In this document: positions 43,141 to 55,440 of the stretch, one piece after another
Layout: each line of letters begins with the position of its first letter
Position numbering within the stretch: the first letter of the stretch is position 1
Assembly: GCF_905115235.1 (NCBI RefSeq)
Contig: NC_051852.1
Coordinates: 150,522,027 to 150,586,026 of the forward strand
DNA: 64,000 nt
Origin: Hermetia illucens
Taxonomy: Eukaryota; Arthropoda; Insecta; Diptera; Stratiomyidae
Direction: 5' to 3'
Translations under genes and position numbers: made by a program
The notes under the pieces: generated by a model
Told to the model about the DNA's origin: nothing
The model's input: only the letters and a program-made list of their open reading frames with translations
Databases searched by the model: none

Positions 43141-43184
43141 CGAGTATTTAAACCCCCATGGTTTGCGCTGATGAACCATCAGTT
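43105..43184 (+). promoter_or_regulatory. Core promoter of astacin gene D
   Basis: TATTTAA at 43145-43151 and TCAGTT at 43179-43184. The upstream block reads 'cataattgcaaataattag', a diverged form of the block in A-C. Preservation of this block while the surroundings have drifted supports a regulatory role. Confidence 0.7.
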
Positions 43185-43211
43185 GTTGAACTCATTTCAA
43201 ACGGCTTCAGG

Positions 43212-44153
43212 ATGTTCAGGCTTTGCGTTTTCACTTTATTGGTCTTGGCTGCCGTAGCCAATCCTGTTCAAAGGACTCCAACCATGGCTGAGAAGAGACT
43301 TGAAGAGGCTGGGTTCTTTGAAGGTGACATGCGTTTCCCTCCTGGAAGGAATGCTTTGGTCAACACTGCCACACGTTGGACCTCAAAAACTGTCTATTAC
43401 CAAATTGATGGTGCCTTCTGTGAGTAATATTTTAAGACCATTATCTGTGGATTGAGTAAATGACTTAAATTATAATCTTTTGATCTACCGCAGCCGCTGC
43501 AGAAAAGAATACAATCATTGGTGCTCTCAACGCTATCCAATCTGCCACCTGTGTGAAATTCGTTGCTAGGTCCAACCAAGCCAACTATGTTTACGTTACC
43601 GTAAGTGGACTATTATATTCTTGGATAGCTTAATTGAGGACGGACTTCAAGGTCCCCTTTTGTTTTCGGAAAAGCCATTCTGGCTTTTCAGCCCTCCGTG
43701 ATTGACTAACTTCTGCTATAAATATGACTTACCTCTGTTTTGCAGCGTGAAAATTCTGGATGTTGGTCTTATGTTGGCATGTTGAAGGGACGTCAACAAC
43801 TGAACTTGCAAGGAAACGGTTGTGTATACCATGGAACTGCCATCCACGAATTCTTGCATGCTCTTGGTCTTCATCATCAACAAAGTGCTACAGACCGTGA
43901 CAACTATGTCACCATCCAATTCGGTAATATCCAATCTGGAAAGGAGAGCAACTTCGACAAATACGCCAGCAGTTACGTCACCGACTTCGGTATTGGTTAC
44001 GATTATGGAAGTATCATGCACTACGATGCCTATGCCTTCAGCAAGAACGGTCAAAAGACCATTGTGACCAAGGACTCCAGTGCCACAATTGGACAACGTA
44101 ATGGATTGAGTTCCAAGGACATTGCCAAGATCAAGGCTATGTACAGCTGCTAA
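43212..44153 (+). CDS. Astacin-type secreted zinc metalloprotease D
   Basis: Exons 43212-43419, 43494-43600 and 43746-44153 encode 240 residues, about 95% identical to A. Differences lie mainly in the signal peptide (MFRLCVFTLL) and around the active site and following loop: HEFLHALGLHHQQSATDRD, TIQFGNIQSGKESNFDKYAS. Zinc ligands, FEGD, SIMHY and the four cysteines are kept. Intron 1 resembles that of A and intron 2 that of C. AATAAA is near 44184. The changes near the cleft could alter substrate preference, which is inference. Confidence 0.95.
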
Positions 44154-44214
44154 AACAATTGGTTGTGAATATGATGATTTGATGAATAAAGACCAAGTGT
44201 TTGAGTAAATGAGG

Positions 44215-44440
44215 TCGTTTTAGTAGTTTTTGACAAGTATCTTAACAAGCATTGCAGCTGGGTTTTGATTAAAACAATCTTTGAAACAAATCGTGGCATT
44301 GCTCAAGATGTTGTCAATATACCAACGAAGCCTTGAAAAAACATGTTTAAATATAATAGTTTGTTATAGTGAAGTTACATTCGAGATGAAATTCAATTCT
44401 TCGCCTTTTGAATTTCACGACGATAACATAAATACCAAAC
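44215..44440. other. Short spacer after gene D
   Basis: Weakly similar to the 3' flank of genes A-C up to about 44330; nothing else seen. Confidence 0.4.
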
Positions 44441-45815
44441 AGGGTAGGCGGTCAAAGGGTAGTATAGGTCCAAGGACGCAACCCACGATGAAGCACATAA
44501 CCTGGGAAACGCCTGCTGAACCAACAATAACAGCTCTACCACTGAACCCTATCTCCACCTCTACGTGGTGATCGCGGGGTATTCTTTCTTGAGGGAAAAC
44601 TGTAGACGGAGAACGATGAAGGCGAGTCTTCCGCGTTTAAAAACGGAACAAATTGTACGAACTGGTCCTCCAGATTGGGGGTTGGGTAGGGCTGACAACC
44701 CTACATGAAAAAACGACGTTACGAAGCCAAGAAAGTAGGCTTCGAAAGGATGGAGTTTACTACGACAAACCCGGCAACGAAAACGGAAAAACGATATGCG
44801 CATTTTCTCATGCAACGTGCGCTCTCTGTACAGACCGAATGCTGCTGAGCAGCTAGCCGATATCCTGTCTAAATACAAGGCTGATGTAACAGGATTGCAG
44901 GAGATGCATTGGACAGGGACCGATTTTCAGGAGAAGAGCTACTACAACATAAATTATGTTGGCCATCTAGTAGGAGCAGGTTTCCTACTTAGCCAAAAAA
45001 AGAAACCTGTTGTTGTCGGCTTTGCAAACATAAGCGAAAAGCTATGCACTCTGCGTTTGCGAGGCGAATTTGGAAATATAAACCTCATAAATGTTCACGC
45101 CCTTACAGAGGAAACTGCAGAGTCGGAGAAGGATACCTTCTAGGAAACAGTTGAGCCAACTCTCGAAACTTGTCCCAAGTATTATATCAGAATCATACTT
45201 GGGTGTTTTAACAGTCAAGTAGGGAGTAGCTCACATAAGAACACCAGTGATAACGGATTATCTAATTAGCAGTGTCATACGAAATGGTCGTTGGAAGTAC
45301 CTGGTTGCGCGGAAAGCAATCCATAAACATACTTAGGCCTCTCCAGACGGGAGCAGCAGATATTAATGGAAGAGGCACCATCCTATTCAAGTCCACCTAC
45401 TACTTACTATCTAATTACAGGCCTACGCTGACGATATTGACGTTACGGGAAGAACAAACCGAGATGTACAGTCTACCTTCATTCAGATCGAGCAAGCTGC
45501 GAACGTCAAAGCGCCAAAAAACAAAGCACTAGCAATATCAAATAGCACTGGTTAAACGAAAACAATGAAGATAAGAGGTAGTCTTTGCTTTCAAGACCGT
45601 TGAAAATTTTTCCAATGTAGGGTCGAAAATCACAACCGATAATAGTTATGAAGATAAATTCCGCGCACGGTTGTTGGCTGCCAACAGAGCCTCTTTCAGC
45701 GTACAAAAACTGTTTCGCTCGAAACGTGCCACCATATGGTCAAAGCTCTTACTATACGAGACTATGATCTTACCAGTCCTCATGTATTCCTCGGCATTCC
45801 ATTCTGACGTGTGCG
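44440..45815 (+). mobile_element. RTE-like LINE, 5' region, endonuclease and C-terminal piece
   Basis: Same family as 12770-13950. The leader contains the hairpin 'gtagggctgacaaccctac' (44686-44704). The endonuclease frame 44796-45143 reads VRSLYRPNAAEQLADILSKY, VTGLQEMHWTGTDFQEKS and LRLRGEFGNINLINVHALTE. RT is missing by internal deletion; AANRASFSVQKLFRSKRATI and ETMILPVLMYSS near 45670-45800 are from the region after the RT. Confidence 0.82.
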
Positions 45816-45849
45816 GATTCGGGGTCTCTTAGCCGTCATGGCAGTCAAA

Positions 45850-48080
45850 CTTTAAGAGGTCCACGCGAAACCCATGGCTGGTGAGGTGTCTCGCGGAAAC
45901 TCAAGCCAGGTGGCTCAGCTGCAGCAGATGGTGGCAGCATTAATAGCCACCGTCTTTTAGTTGGCGGAGGCCGTTGGTGCTTTGTATTCCGGAAGTAGGA
46001 CTAGTCTAGATTCGCCTCCCGAAATGGGCGATCGGTTGATAGGTCGTCGGGGCCTTCGGCAATTACTGGGGCACGTTGGTACCATCTTAGAATCGCTGAA
46101 AGGACTAAAAAATGTACTAGCCCCTGCAATTTCTCGCCAAATAAATCAAACTTGCCGGGAACTCTGGCAACTGCTACCCATCACGTCACCGCATAATCTA
46201 CGACCTTTTTAGATGACACAATTACCTGGTCGATACAGGCGCAGAAGTTTCGTTTCTTCCTGTATTCCGGCATCATAAGTTAATATTACAATCGTTAGAA
46301 CTCGCGGCAGCAAATTCCTCGTTGATCTGTACGTATGGCTACAGGCAGGTAAACTTGAATTGAAGATTTCGGTAAGTGTTTTCTTGGCGCCTCATAATTG
46401 CGGACATAAGTATACCCATCTTAGGTGCGCTATGGATTGCTGGCGGATATACATAACAGGTTCCGCATCGACCCCACGACTTCCCTTACGTTATCAGGAA
46501 AAATCTCACCCTGGTCACCTTAGCACTCTTTCTATTGTTTGGGAAGACGTTGCTGACGCACGTATTCGAGCACTTCTTCAAAAATACCGCAACATCACTA
46601 CCGAGCCCACTCTCTCTGAGCCCGTTAAGCATGATGTTCAGCACTACAACAACACTACTGGTTCCTCATTTTTCTCTAAGGTGCATCCATTATCACTGCA
46701 GGAGCTCGCACTTGCGCGGACTTTCAGACAGTTGTTGGTCTTCGCCACTTCACATGGTTCCTAAATCCACCTCCATACCTAGTAGCGACTACCGACGTCT
46801 AAATGCTCAAACGGTTCTAGACCGCTATTCCATACCACTCATCCACGACCATATTTTTTCGACCTTGGACTTAGTCACAGCATACCATCAGATCCCTATT
46901 CCTCCCGAACTCATTCCGCAATATGTGGCAACCGCAATATGCACACCATTCGGACTCTTTGATCTCAGGACGACTTTTGAAGTCTGCAACGCGGTGCAAA
47001 CCTTTCAGAGACTCATCCAATCTGTACTGCGAGACCTTAACTTCTGTTACATATATTATTATGGTCGCATCTTCCTTAAAGTCCGAGCATTTAGAACACC
47101 TTGAGTTCTTAACGTTGAGAAATGCAAATTCTTGCAATCTTGGATGAGATTCCTCGGTCACCTGATTACCCCTGAAAGCATCCAACTGGACCCATTCAAA
47201 GTGCAAGCGATTTCGAGCTTCCCGCTTCCAGAAACTGTTAAGCATCTGAGAAGGTTATTAGGCATGTTAAACTTGTACCGTCGTTTCTATCCCATGGCCG
47301 CCGAGCATTAGTCCAGACTCGTTCGCAGAGGCTGTGAGACCATCAAGCAGCAGCTGGTGGATCCTACACTTCTGGTATTCCCTCAGCAAAATGCACTCCT
47401 AGCCGTATTCGTCGATTTCAGACATTGCCTTAGGTGCTGCTCTTCACCAAAACGTGAACTAGATCTGACAGCCAAATAGTTCAATCTCGCTGATCGTGAG
47501 GTACTCGCCGCGTAATTGGTAATTAAATACTTCCGGTATTCCCTTGAACGCAGGCCGTTCACATTGCTCTCGGACCGTAAGCTACTCACTTTTGCTTTCA
47601 AACAAAAAGCCGACAAAGCTTCCCCTCATCAACTTCGGAATTTGAGCTTTATCACTCAATTCACTTCCGACATTCAACACGTTTCTGGAAAAGATAGCAT
47701 GGTTGCTGACCGCTGTCCCCGCCACGGTCGATTTGCGAGGAATCGCCCAGGATCAGAAGAATGACGAAGTTCCTCAGAGTTTGAGGACCATCACCAAATT
47801 CATTTTCAAGGAGTTTCCTATCTTCGGCTCAACACCCGGTATATACCTCAGTCAAAGGACCGAGGTCATATACTCTGGCCGATTTCCGAAAGGAAGTATT
47901 TCATGCCGTTCACGATCTGGAGCTCCTGGTAATTCGGACAAAGAATCGGTTAGTCATCGCAAAGTAGTTCTTGGGCGAGACAGTGAATCGCATGCCAGAA
48001 GTGCGAAACTGCAAAGCACGTGGGGAAGAGAGTGTTCCATCGGTCCACCAAGCGTCTCCACTCAATCCACCTCGACATGC
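45850..48080 (+). mobile_element. Ty3/gypsy retrotransposon fossil
   Basis: An old, broken LTR-retrotransposon body with many breaks and no LTR recognised at either end. Parts in order: gag-like sequence about 45860-46210, protease to RT start about 46230-46640, reverse transcriptase about 46640-47300 ([20 protein letters not shown] and HLITPE-type phrases), RNase H about 47390-47700, and the zinc-binding start of integrase about 47860-48060. The left side abuts an RTE-like LINE and the right side an R1-like LINE. Confidence 0.85.
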
Positions 48081-48084
48081 TTGG

Positions 48085-49625
48085 CGAGAATGGTTTCATC
48101 GATGCAGAAGGTATGGGGAGAAAAGACATATTGCCAAAGGTTGGAATAGGGACCCCAAATGCTTATTGTTAGAAGGAAAGTAGAGACCTGATAACCGGCA
48201 TATTGTCGGAGGTGGTAAATGCCCGGAATTGAGGAAGGCATTGATTTCCATGGGAAAATGAAGTTAATTCAAATAAACCTCAATCACTTCAGGGTCGATT
48301 CACTGAAGCAGACCACCTACGAATCTGAGATGCATTCATAAGTGAACCCTACAAAAACCATGACGGTGGTGTACGGGTCACAAATCCGACCGGTGGAGCG
48401 GCCATATGGGTGTGCAGTCGCCAAGCTACACCAGTGACTTCGTGTGGGCAAAAATAGGTAGTGCGTACCTGTACAGCTGCTACTCCCCCCAGTCTCACAT
48501 TGTCTGAACTTGAAGACATGTCAGACAACATTGTCCTCGACGCAAAGGGACAAAGTCTAAAGGTGATTGCCGGTGACTTCAACCGTCCGCACTTCGAGTG
48601 GGGAAGCAGGGCGAGTTTCGTAAGAGACCGAAGTTTAGTAGAGGCGTTTGCCCAGTTGGATATAGTTTTAGCTAGCGGGCTATCCGGATGGCTCAAGCGT
48701 TTAGAGCGCTAGGCTGAAGGGAGTGGAATTTGTATCGTGATTTGACGTCGGATAGCCAGCTGAGGTGATGCAAGTTCGTTTCGCAAAGGGGGCCCTCCAA
48801 TATCATAGACCTGAAATTTGTCAGAACTGTACTGGCGCAATTCTCTTTGGGCTATAAGAGAGCCATAGGGTGTGAAGCATCATGCAAACCGAGAAAGATG
48901 TCAGGCTGTCTGTAAAAACGTGGGATGAGCAGAGCTTCATAGAGATATGACTAGATCAATCTAATAAAGCAGGCGCTTTTTCGGAAAGAGCTGTTCATGT
49001 GGCATGCCTAGGAGGTACTCATTCCCCAGTAGAAGACCGATCTTCCTGTGGAATAGTGTCAACTTTCGATCAACCTCCCAGAAGAGTGGCTCTAAGGGAT
49101 GCCATACCGAATAGGGTCAAATCCAGACCGGACATATTTTCTGAGTTGTTCGAAACGTGCATGTCCAAGGAGATATTTTCTGGAGGATGGAGGCGGTAGA
49201 AGTTAGTACTATTGTCAAATGCTGGTAAACCTCCAGGTGAGCCAACCTTCTACCCAGCTATATTTCTTTTGAACACTGGGGGAAAAATGCTAAAGTGATT
49301 AATTTACAATAGATTATTCCCGGTTATTGTGAGCCACGAAGGTCCTAAGATCGAAATTATGGGTTCTGTAAAGCCAGGTCAACCACTGATGCCATCAAAT
49401 TGGTCACTAGCTTGGTCGAAGATGTAATTTATGGAAACTATTGTGATTGGACGATAGAAAGGCATTCAATTGAGCCAATTGGAACTTAATACAGGAATCT
49501 CTGTCGCAGATTGGTATTCTCCCCTATCTCGCAGCTATTGTCAACAGCTATGACACCGATGACGGACCTAAGGATACGTTATCTCTGCGGGTGTCCTACA
49601 GGTTTCGGAGGAAGCCAGTTATAAG
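48085..49625 (+). mobile_element. R1-like LINE with the end of ORF1 and part of ORF2
   Basis: The ORF1 end shows zinc-knuckle remnants (CRRYGEKRHIAKGWNRDPKC, then HIVGGGKCPELRKALISMGK, to 48260). ORF2 follows at once with IQINLNHFR-like start and the endonuclease frame YLYSCYSPQSHIV / SLKVIAGDFNRPHFEWGS. After a SINE piece it resumes with FRKGGPPNIIDLKFVRTVLA, then the RT entry IPNRVKSRPDIFSELFETCM and NAGKPPGEPTFYPAIFLLNT. It stops near 49625 within the RT. Multiple stops and frame changes. Confidence 0.82.
48678..48772 (+). mobile_element. SINE fragment inside the R1-like endonuclease
   Basis: 'gctatccggatggctcaagcg' to 'cgtcggatagccagctgagg' matches the head and middle of the SINE at 59523-59825, with the middle of the tRNA-like part deleted. 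It separates two halves of the endonuclease domain. Confidence 0.65.
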
Positions 49626-49635
49626 CAACACCTGT

Positions 49636-49825
49636 AGTATCATTATCATCATAAACGGCGCAACAATCTGCATCCGATCTAGACCTTCCTTGACAAGGAA
49701 CTCCAGACATCTTGGCTTTGCACCGAGGTCTACCAATTTGATATCCCAAAAACCTGTCAGGCTTTCAGACCTATGCCGTCGCTCCATCTCAGCCTGGGTC
49801 TGCCTCGTCTTCTTTTTCTATTACA
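49636..49825 (-). mobile_element. RTE-like LINE 3' fragment
   Basis: Matches 28844-29030 ('caccgaggtctaccaatttg', 'ctgggtctgcctcgtcttct'), with the ATG-type tail at 49636-49650. Only the last 190 bp remain. Confidence 0.65.
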
Positions 49826-49829
49826 GAAG

Positions 49830-51290
49830 AATCTGGAAGGGTGAATCTATGGGCGTTGATGATAAAGTATTGTCTATTTACGGTTTCAAATATTTAGAAA
49901 CTTTAAAATCTAAGCAAATCTTAGCAATCTAAGCATAACTTTAGGAGATGCAATGAACCTATTTCTACACTCAATTCGAGCTTCTGCATGAATGTAAGCT
50001 TTATTAGTATTTACGGTTAAGTTTTCTTACATGAGAAAGCCTTTTATGATCATGTCAGGGCATAAGAGAGGTACGCTTCAAATGGATTAATAGTATTCAC
50101 TACTAAGCTGGGTAATTGACATAGCGTTAAGGTGATCATTCGCCTATGAGCTGGGTATTGAGAATTCATTAACTTGCGAATCGAGGCGAAGCTGATAGGC
50201 TGCTTATCGGCGACCATCTTTTAATTTTGTCAACGGTTTATGATTCACGGAATATGCGAACATTCGTTAACCAGGGTATCTAGGCTTGAGATCGCTTGGC
50301 GAAGTTTCAGGGCGAGCTTTTGCGGTGCAGATTGGACATTCTTGGGAGAGCTGAGATCATGGTACTTTATCTAATCTTTTCTAACGCCTCCTCCTTCCGC
50401 CCAAATCTCGTCAGGGGAGCCTACCACTCTCTCTTAGGGCACTGCGTTATTGTACTCTGGTAAGCCTAATCTGTGCTGATGTCGGAATAATGTTTACTTC
50501 ATCCGCAGGACCCTCATGTCCTGGGAACTGAAATCAAATAGAATATTGGCGACGGGATTCTTGTCCAGAATGAGGGGTATTTCAATAGTATAACTTTATG
50601 CACCAACGAGAACGTACGATATAGAAGAGCAGGGGACTTTATATGAGCAAACCAACGTAGTCCAGGAGAGACTACCTAAAGGTGAAAGAATAAAAAGGGG
50701 GGATCTGTTAACAGTTTGTTCAGACATGTTATGGCGAAACACATCTTGGTATCCGAAATTATAATGTCGAGAGGTTTGTGACTTTCTTTCTATGGTGTCA
50801 GCCGCATCGCCATTGGAGGCATAGTAATCAGATCGCCCACATTGCCATCAGTAGTAAGTCTTTTGGAATGTGAAACGAGAAAGGCGTTGATAACAGCCTC
50901 GATTGAGATGAGTACTATCTGGTAGCTTGCCATCGTTTACGTGTTGCGTCCGCTTCAACCAGAAAGGATGGAGAATATCTACGGCTTACGCTCAAAATGG
51001 TTTTCTTTGGTGATCCAGATTTCGTTCAGCAGTGAGAGACATGATAGCATGATTGAATGATAGATATATTGAACAACTTGTCAGAGTATGTTAGAGAGCT
51101 TTGGGTTTCCATCACAAGTGCTCCCTCCTCGGACGTAAGTGAAGTTGTTGGCTTTCTCACGAAGGTTGCTTATATGATCTGACTACTGAAACTTGGACGG
51201 GCATCGATGAGTCTAAGAAACTTAAGGTTGTTATTGCAGCTGTTATTGGGGGCGAACGCGATGTGTTTGAGCTACAATACCACGGTGAAT
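49830..51290. other. Unassigned spacer
   Basis: No gene or element was recognised on either strand. Short open frames lack motifs. It is probably old transposon debris. Confidence 0.4.
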
Positions 51291-51295
51291 GGCTT

Positions 51296-51645
51296 TAGAT
51301 TTGGAGGGAAAAGCAACTAAAGGCAGACTCAAAATAAATACCAGCAAAGCAGAAGTTCCAAGTCTGACGGGCCGTCATATTCTGCCTATTTGTCTATCTT
51401 GGTAATGTTGTCTTTGCTGACGGCGGCTCCGAACTTGCACTCACTCCGCGCATCAATAGTCTTTGCACCGCTCTCACTGTTTTGCCCAAAATCTCAGAGA
51501 CCAGATTTTTCAACACTTATCCCACGAGTTGTTTCAGTGCTGATATATGGGAGTATCATAAGGAAAGTGACTCTTAAGTTCCAAGCCTTCGTTAACACTT
51601 GTCTATACCGTGTTATCGAGTTATCCTGACTCAAGATAATCTCGA
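51296..51645 (+). mobile_element. RTE-like LINE relic (post-RT region)
   Basis: LKINTSKAEVPSLTGRHILP, then in other frames LGNVVFADGGSELALTPRIN-like sequence, FFNT and FQAFVNTCLYRVIELS, match the segment after the YADD box of an endonuclease-reverse transcriptase LINE. Heavily decayed. Confidence 0.5.
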
Positions 51646-51983
51646 ACTGCGTCGATAGACGTGTTGATTAAGACAGTCGGTGCTGGAATTCACTATACGA
51701 GAAGTCACCAAGTAGGTCGCCCTAAAAAACCCTGGCCAGAACACTAGAGACGGAGTGAATGTTTCTTGGGAGGACTGAAAAGGTGAAGTACATTTAGAGA
51801 ATGATGGCAACCATAATAAAGTTGTGAAAACTATGTCAACTTTACTAAATCTTATCGCATTGAAAAGATTAGTGCTGTGGACAGCAGTATGTTGCAGTGA
51901 AGCATTCCAATCTAGCGTTGACCTACCATAAGTAACTAAGAAAAGTGAAAACAAAAGCACATCAGTTAGGAGTTTCTGCAACT

Positions 51984-51989
51984 TTTATT
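51984..51989 (-). terminator. Polyadenylation signal of gene E
   Basis: Minus-strand AATAAA (plus-strand TTTATT) about 30 bases after the stop. Confidence 0.7.
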
Positions 51990-52017
51990 GTGGTTCGATT
52001 GTAATCACGTAATAGAC

Positions 52018-52889
52018 TTAGCAACCGTACATAGCCCTGAGTTTTTGGATATCAGCGTGGCTCAAATCACCACGGTTTCCAATGACGCTTTGGTAGGCGG
52101 GGTTATGAGTTGTAATAGTCCTTCCTCCGTTTTTGCTGAAAGCGTATTGGTCGTAGTGCATAATACTTTCATAGTCGTATCCATAGCCGAAGTCAGTGAC
52201 GTAAGATGATGAATATTTGTCAAAGTTGCCCTCCGTTCCAGATTGGATGTTTCCCCATTCAATGCTGACGTAATTGTCGCGGCTGGAAGCACTTTGTTGA
52301 TGATGGAATCCAAGAGCGTGGAGGAACTCGTGAACGGCAGTGCCATGGTAGACACATCCGTTGGCTTGCAAGTTCAAATCTTGTCTGCCTCCAATCATAC
52401 CAACATAAGACCAACAACCAGAGTTTTCACGCTGAAATAAGACAAGTTCATTTTCGAATTCCCCCAATAAAGCACACAAATTGAACCTACAGTGACATAA
52501 ACATAGTTGTTTTGGTTGGTCCTTCTTTCGAACCTAACACAGCTGGCAGCCTGGATGGCATTGATAGCTCCAAGGATGTAGTTCTTCTCTGGTTCAGCTA
52601 AAGTTATAAAATACGGTCGCATTCTAGTAATGAATGAATATGAACTTAAGGCTACCTGGTTGTGTTACTTACTGAAAGAGGGACTGATATCGTAATAAAC
52701 AATGTTGTTAGTCCATCTTTGGTTGCTGTTGGTCAAACCATTACGACCGGGTGGAAAACGCATATCACCTTGGAAGAAACCTCCTGCTTCTTCCAACCTC
52801 TTTTCTTCGGGACTCGGTTGGATCCTGGCACTTGGGTGCGCCAGAACCGCCAAACTCAAAAGAGAAACGAGTGACAACTTGAAAAACAT
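52018..52889 (-). CDS. Astacin-type secreted zinc metalloprotease E
   Basis: Exons (minus strand) 52889-52673, 52597-52491 and 52431-52018 encode 245 residues; introns are 75 bp (phase 1) and 59 bp (phase 0), at the same protein positions as in A-D. Signal peptide 1-17, propeptide with F39-Q-G-D42, zinc site H142-E143-F-L-H146-A-L-G-F-H-H152, Met-turn S197-I-M-H-Y201, cysteines 92, 114, 134 and 245. Position 153 is Gln, as in A-D, and the usual DRD after it is SRD. The C-terminal loop is six residues longer than in A-D (THNPAYQSVIGNRGDLSHAD). Intron 2 has no stop in the reading frame but its length is not a multiple of three. Subfamily differences from A-D run through the whole protein. Confidence 0.95.
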
Positions 52890-52915
52890 CTTGGGTCGTT
52901 CGGAGTGCGTTCGAC

Positions 52916-52953
52916 AACTGTTGGTGATTGTCCTAAAAATCGCACCTTAAATA
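52916..52953 (-). promoter_or_regulatory. Core promoter of gene E
   Basis: Minus-strand TATTTAA at 52953-52947 and ACAGTT at 52921-52916 about 30 bp downstream, giving a start near 52919 and a 5' leader of about 30 bases. The arrangement is copied at gene F. Confidence 0.65.
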
Positions 52954-52959
52954 CTCAAA

Positions 52960-53540
52960 TTCAAACTAAAAAAATAGTTTCAGAAAAAAATTATCGCTAA
53001 GATACTTTTCGGTACCGTGAGCAATCTTTAGTTATATCACTCCAATCAGATTACCTTAATCTATTCATAATTTACTACAAGCTTGTCTGGGGAAATGCAA
53101 AAAATTGAACAAAGAGTTTTCGTGTAAAAGTTACACTTGATAGTATTTAACGAGCAATAATAATTACTGATAGTAGGAAAATATTGTGATATCGCAAACG
53201 GGATTAAAAATTTTAAAACAGTGTATATTAATTCTGACTCAATATTTCTTGTGGTAATATATTGCATTTGCCGGTTCTATTTGTTTTTCATTCTAGCTGA
53301 AGTACGCCTGAAGCTGCTAGCAACGTTGCAATACACAAAATCTGAAGGAATATCGTCACTCCTAATCTGTCATACGACGTTTGATCGAGAAAAACTCCGC
53401 CCAAACCAATAAAATTGATGCCACTTATTCCATGTGCACCGCCTGATTTATTGATTCTAAACTTCAACATTTTGCACAGTTTCCAATTTAAATTAACTTG
53501 CTTCATCATTATTATTAAGGGCTTTCTCCCGTCCTACGCC
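52960..53540. other. Upstream region of gene E, shared with gene F
   Basis: Nearly the same as 60865-61420. AT-rich, no gene. May contain enhancer sequence. Confidence 0.5.
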
Positions 53541-53544
53541 CAAG

Positions 53545-55440
53545 CAAATCACTCGAGCGTCCAGAAGTTAGAATCATTGAATTGAACATGAACTCCATCA
53601 TTAAAAGACTTCGTAATACAAGTTCGAGCTATTTCTTGATGAACACAAGCCCAACATAGTGCTCCTGTGTGAAACCAGATTACTCTATAAGTAGAAACAC
53701 CAACTTCAACATTTTCCGTACCGACAATCGACCACTTTCCAATCCTCAGTCCATAGCTAGTAGTACAGTCATTCTTCTTTCCCTCCAAAAGCTTCAAATT
53801 TCGGGAAGTTACCCTTATTTTCTTAACAACCCAATTATCCTCGATGTTCGTTAAACCATCTACAGATTGCTCCAGCCAATTCCTCGATACCCACAATTCT
53901 CAACGAATCCACTTTTTTTTCTTAACCAAGAGTAGAATGTAAAGACTGGTACCTCCTAATAGATGGAGACTTCAATGCCAGGTACCATTCTTGGATTGAT
54001 GTACGGCCGAACCAGAATGGAGAAATGTTCTTCCGATTTCTCACAAGGGCTTTTCACCTTCTATAAAGGTTGTTATCACTCCTTCATCATCAGTTTACCC
54101 ACTCCGCTTCATTAGCAGTTGTAAAATTACTGTTGATCCCCATCCTAATACCTATCCGTTTTTGGAAAGTGTATGCAGCAGGACGCCATAATCTTCGACA
54201 TCAAATTTCCCGACTGAGTTATCCATTCCACCTCAACCCAGTTCCTGATTTCCAAAAGAGGAACTGGACTCATTAATTGGAACCCTAAATTCAGATTTGA
54301 TATACTCGTGCTCCTATCAAACAACGTGGTATCCAGCGACACCATCGAGCAAACGGTTTTCCAGGACACAGAAGTAATTTAGCAAGTATGCAGCGAACTG
54401 ATCCCGGTTCGCCTCATCTACTGCCGTTACCTCAGTGCATTCCCTGATGATGTATTTGGTGACATCACATACAAAAGACCCTCTCACGGGAACTATTTGC
54501 AAATAGATGCTCTCCGCAGACCCTTTGCCTAATTCATGAATTCTGCAATATTGATAGGTCTATCTATCAACAAATTTCAATCCTGACCACCTCGACAAGT
54601 GCCTCTCCAACATTAACCTGAATTCAGACGCCTTCAGGGAAATCAGAAAAATTCGTCCTCGCCTGAAAAAAATAACCCAGCAAACCGCGATCCTATCTCA
54701 AAACATCTCCCCGTCTGAAAAGGCGAACATCCTAGTAAACCATTTCCTTAAGACCGCGGCCAATGTTTCAAAACTGAGATGAGCGAATCAGCTTCTCGAT
54801 TTTAGTCGATCCCATCTCTCTGCCGCACCCAACCTACTGAAAACCACTTCACCAATTCTCTGAACCATTCGAACCACCGGAAGAACATGCAGTCCATCCA
54901 TTTTACCATATCAAATGTCACTGTCAAATTACCCACGGACTAAAAACAAGAAATAGGTATGTCCCGGCAAAATCTTATCAATAGTCCTAAAATAGTGTGC
55001 TCCAAGCATTTGCCCCTACGTTTTCTCAATTATTTACCACTGCCTCCTCATCACCGATTTGCCTTTCGATTGGAATAGTACTCGTATTTCCTTCGGCGAA
55101 GATCGTCTGAATTCCTGTTTGGGTGAGTTTTACGATATTTTACCCATTATGGTATTATCAGGACAATACGATACGTGCCAAACTCCTTGTCCTTGCTCGT
55201 CATGCCCGCTTATCACCCATTCCATGCAGACAAAGTAAGTTGAAGAGAACCTTCTTCATTTGCATATTCTTTCAATTACTCTTATCCCTATAATCCTAAA
55301 ATCGCCGGATCCCAAGGTAGAGCAGTTTTCAACACCAGTAACTACCCCCGGCCCCAATTTTCAAAAACAAAACAAAGGAGAACCTAATCGACTTTTGGGC
55401 CAAACACCCGTGGGCGCATTCATGAGAAAGCGGAAGTGTC
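53545..55440 (+). mobile_element. Jockey/I-like LINE relic in the E unit
   Basis: LLIDGDFNARYHSWIDVRPN and GEMFFRFLTRAFH (53945-54065) are an endonuclease block (GDFNARH-type). DAFREIRKIRPRLKKITQQ and NISPSEKANILVNHFLK (54630-54750) match the linker between endonuclease and RT. The rest is riddled with stops. The same relic lies upstream of gene F, so it was present before the E/F duplication. Confidence 0.65.

Noticed and set aside
51631-51981. A 116-codon minus-strand frame with a hydrophobic start just after gene E
   Set aside because: It overlaps the gene E polyadenylation signal, has no recognised motif and no counterpart after gene F.
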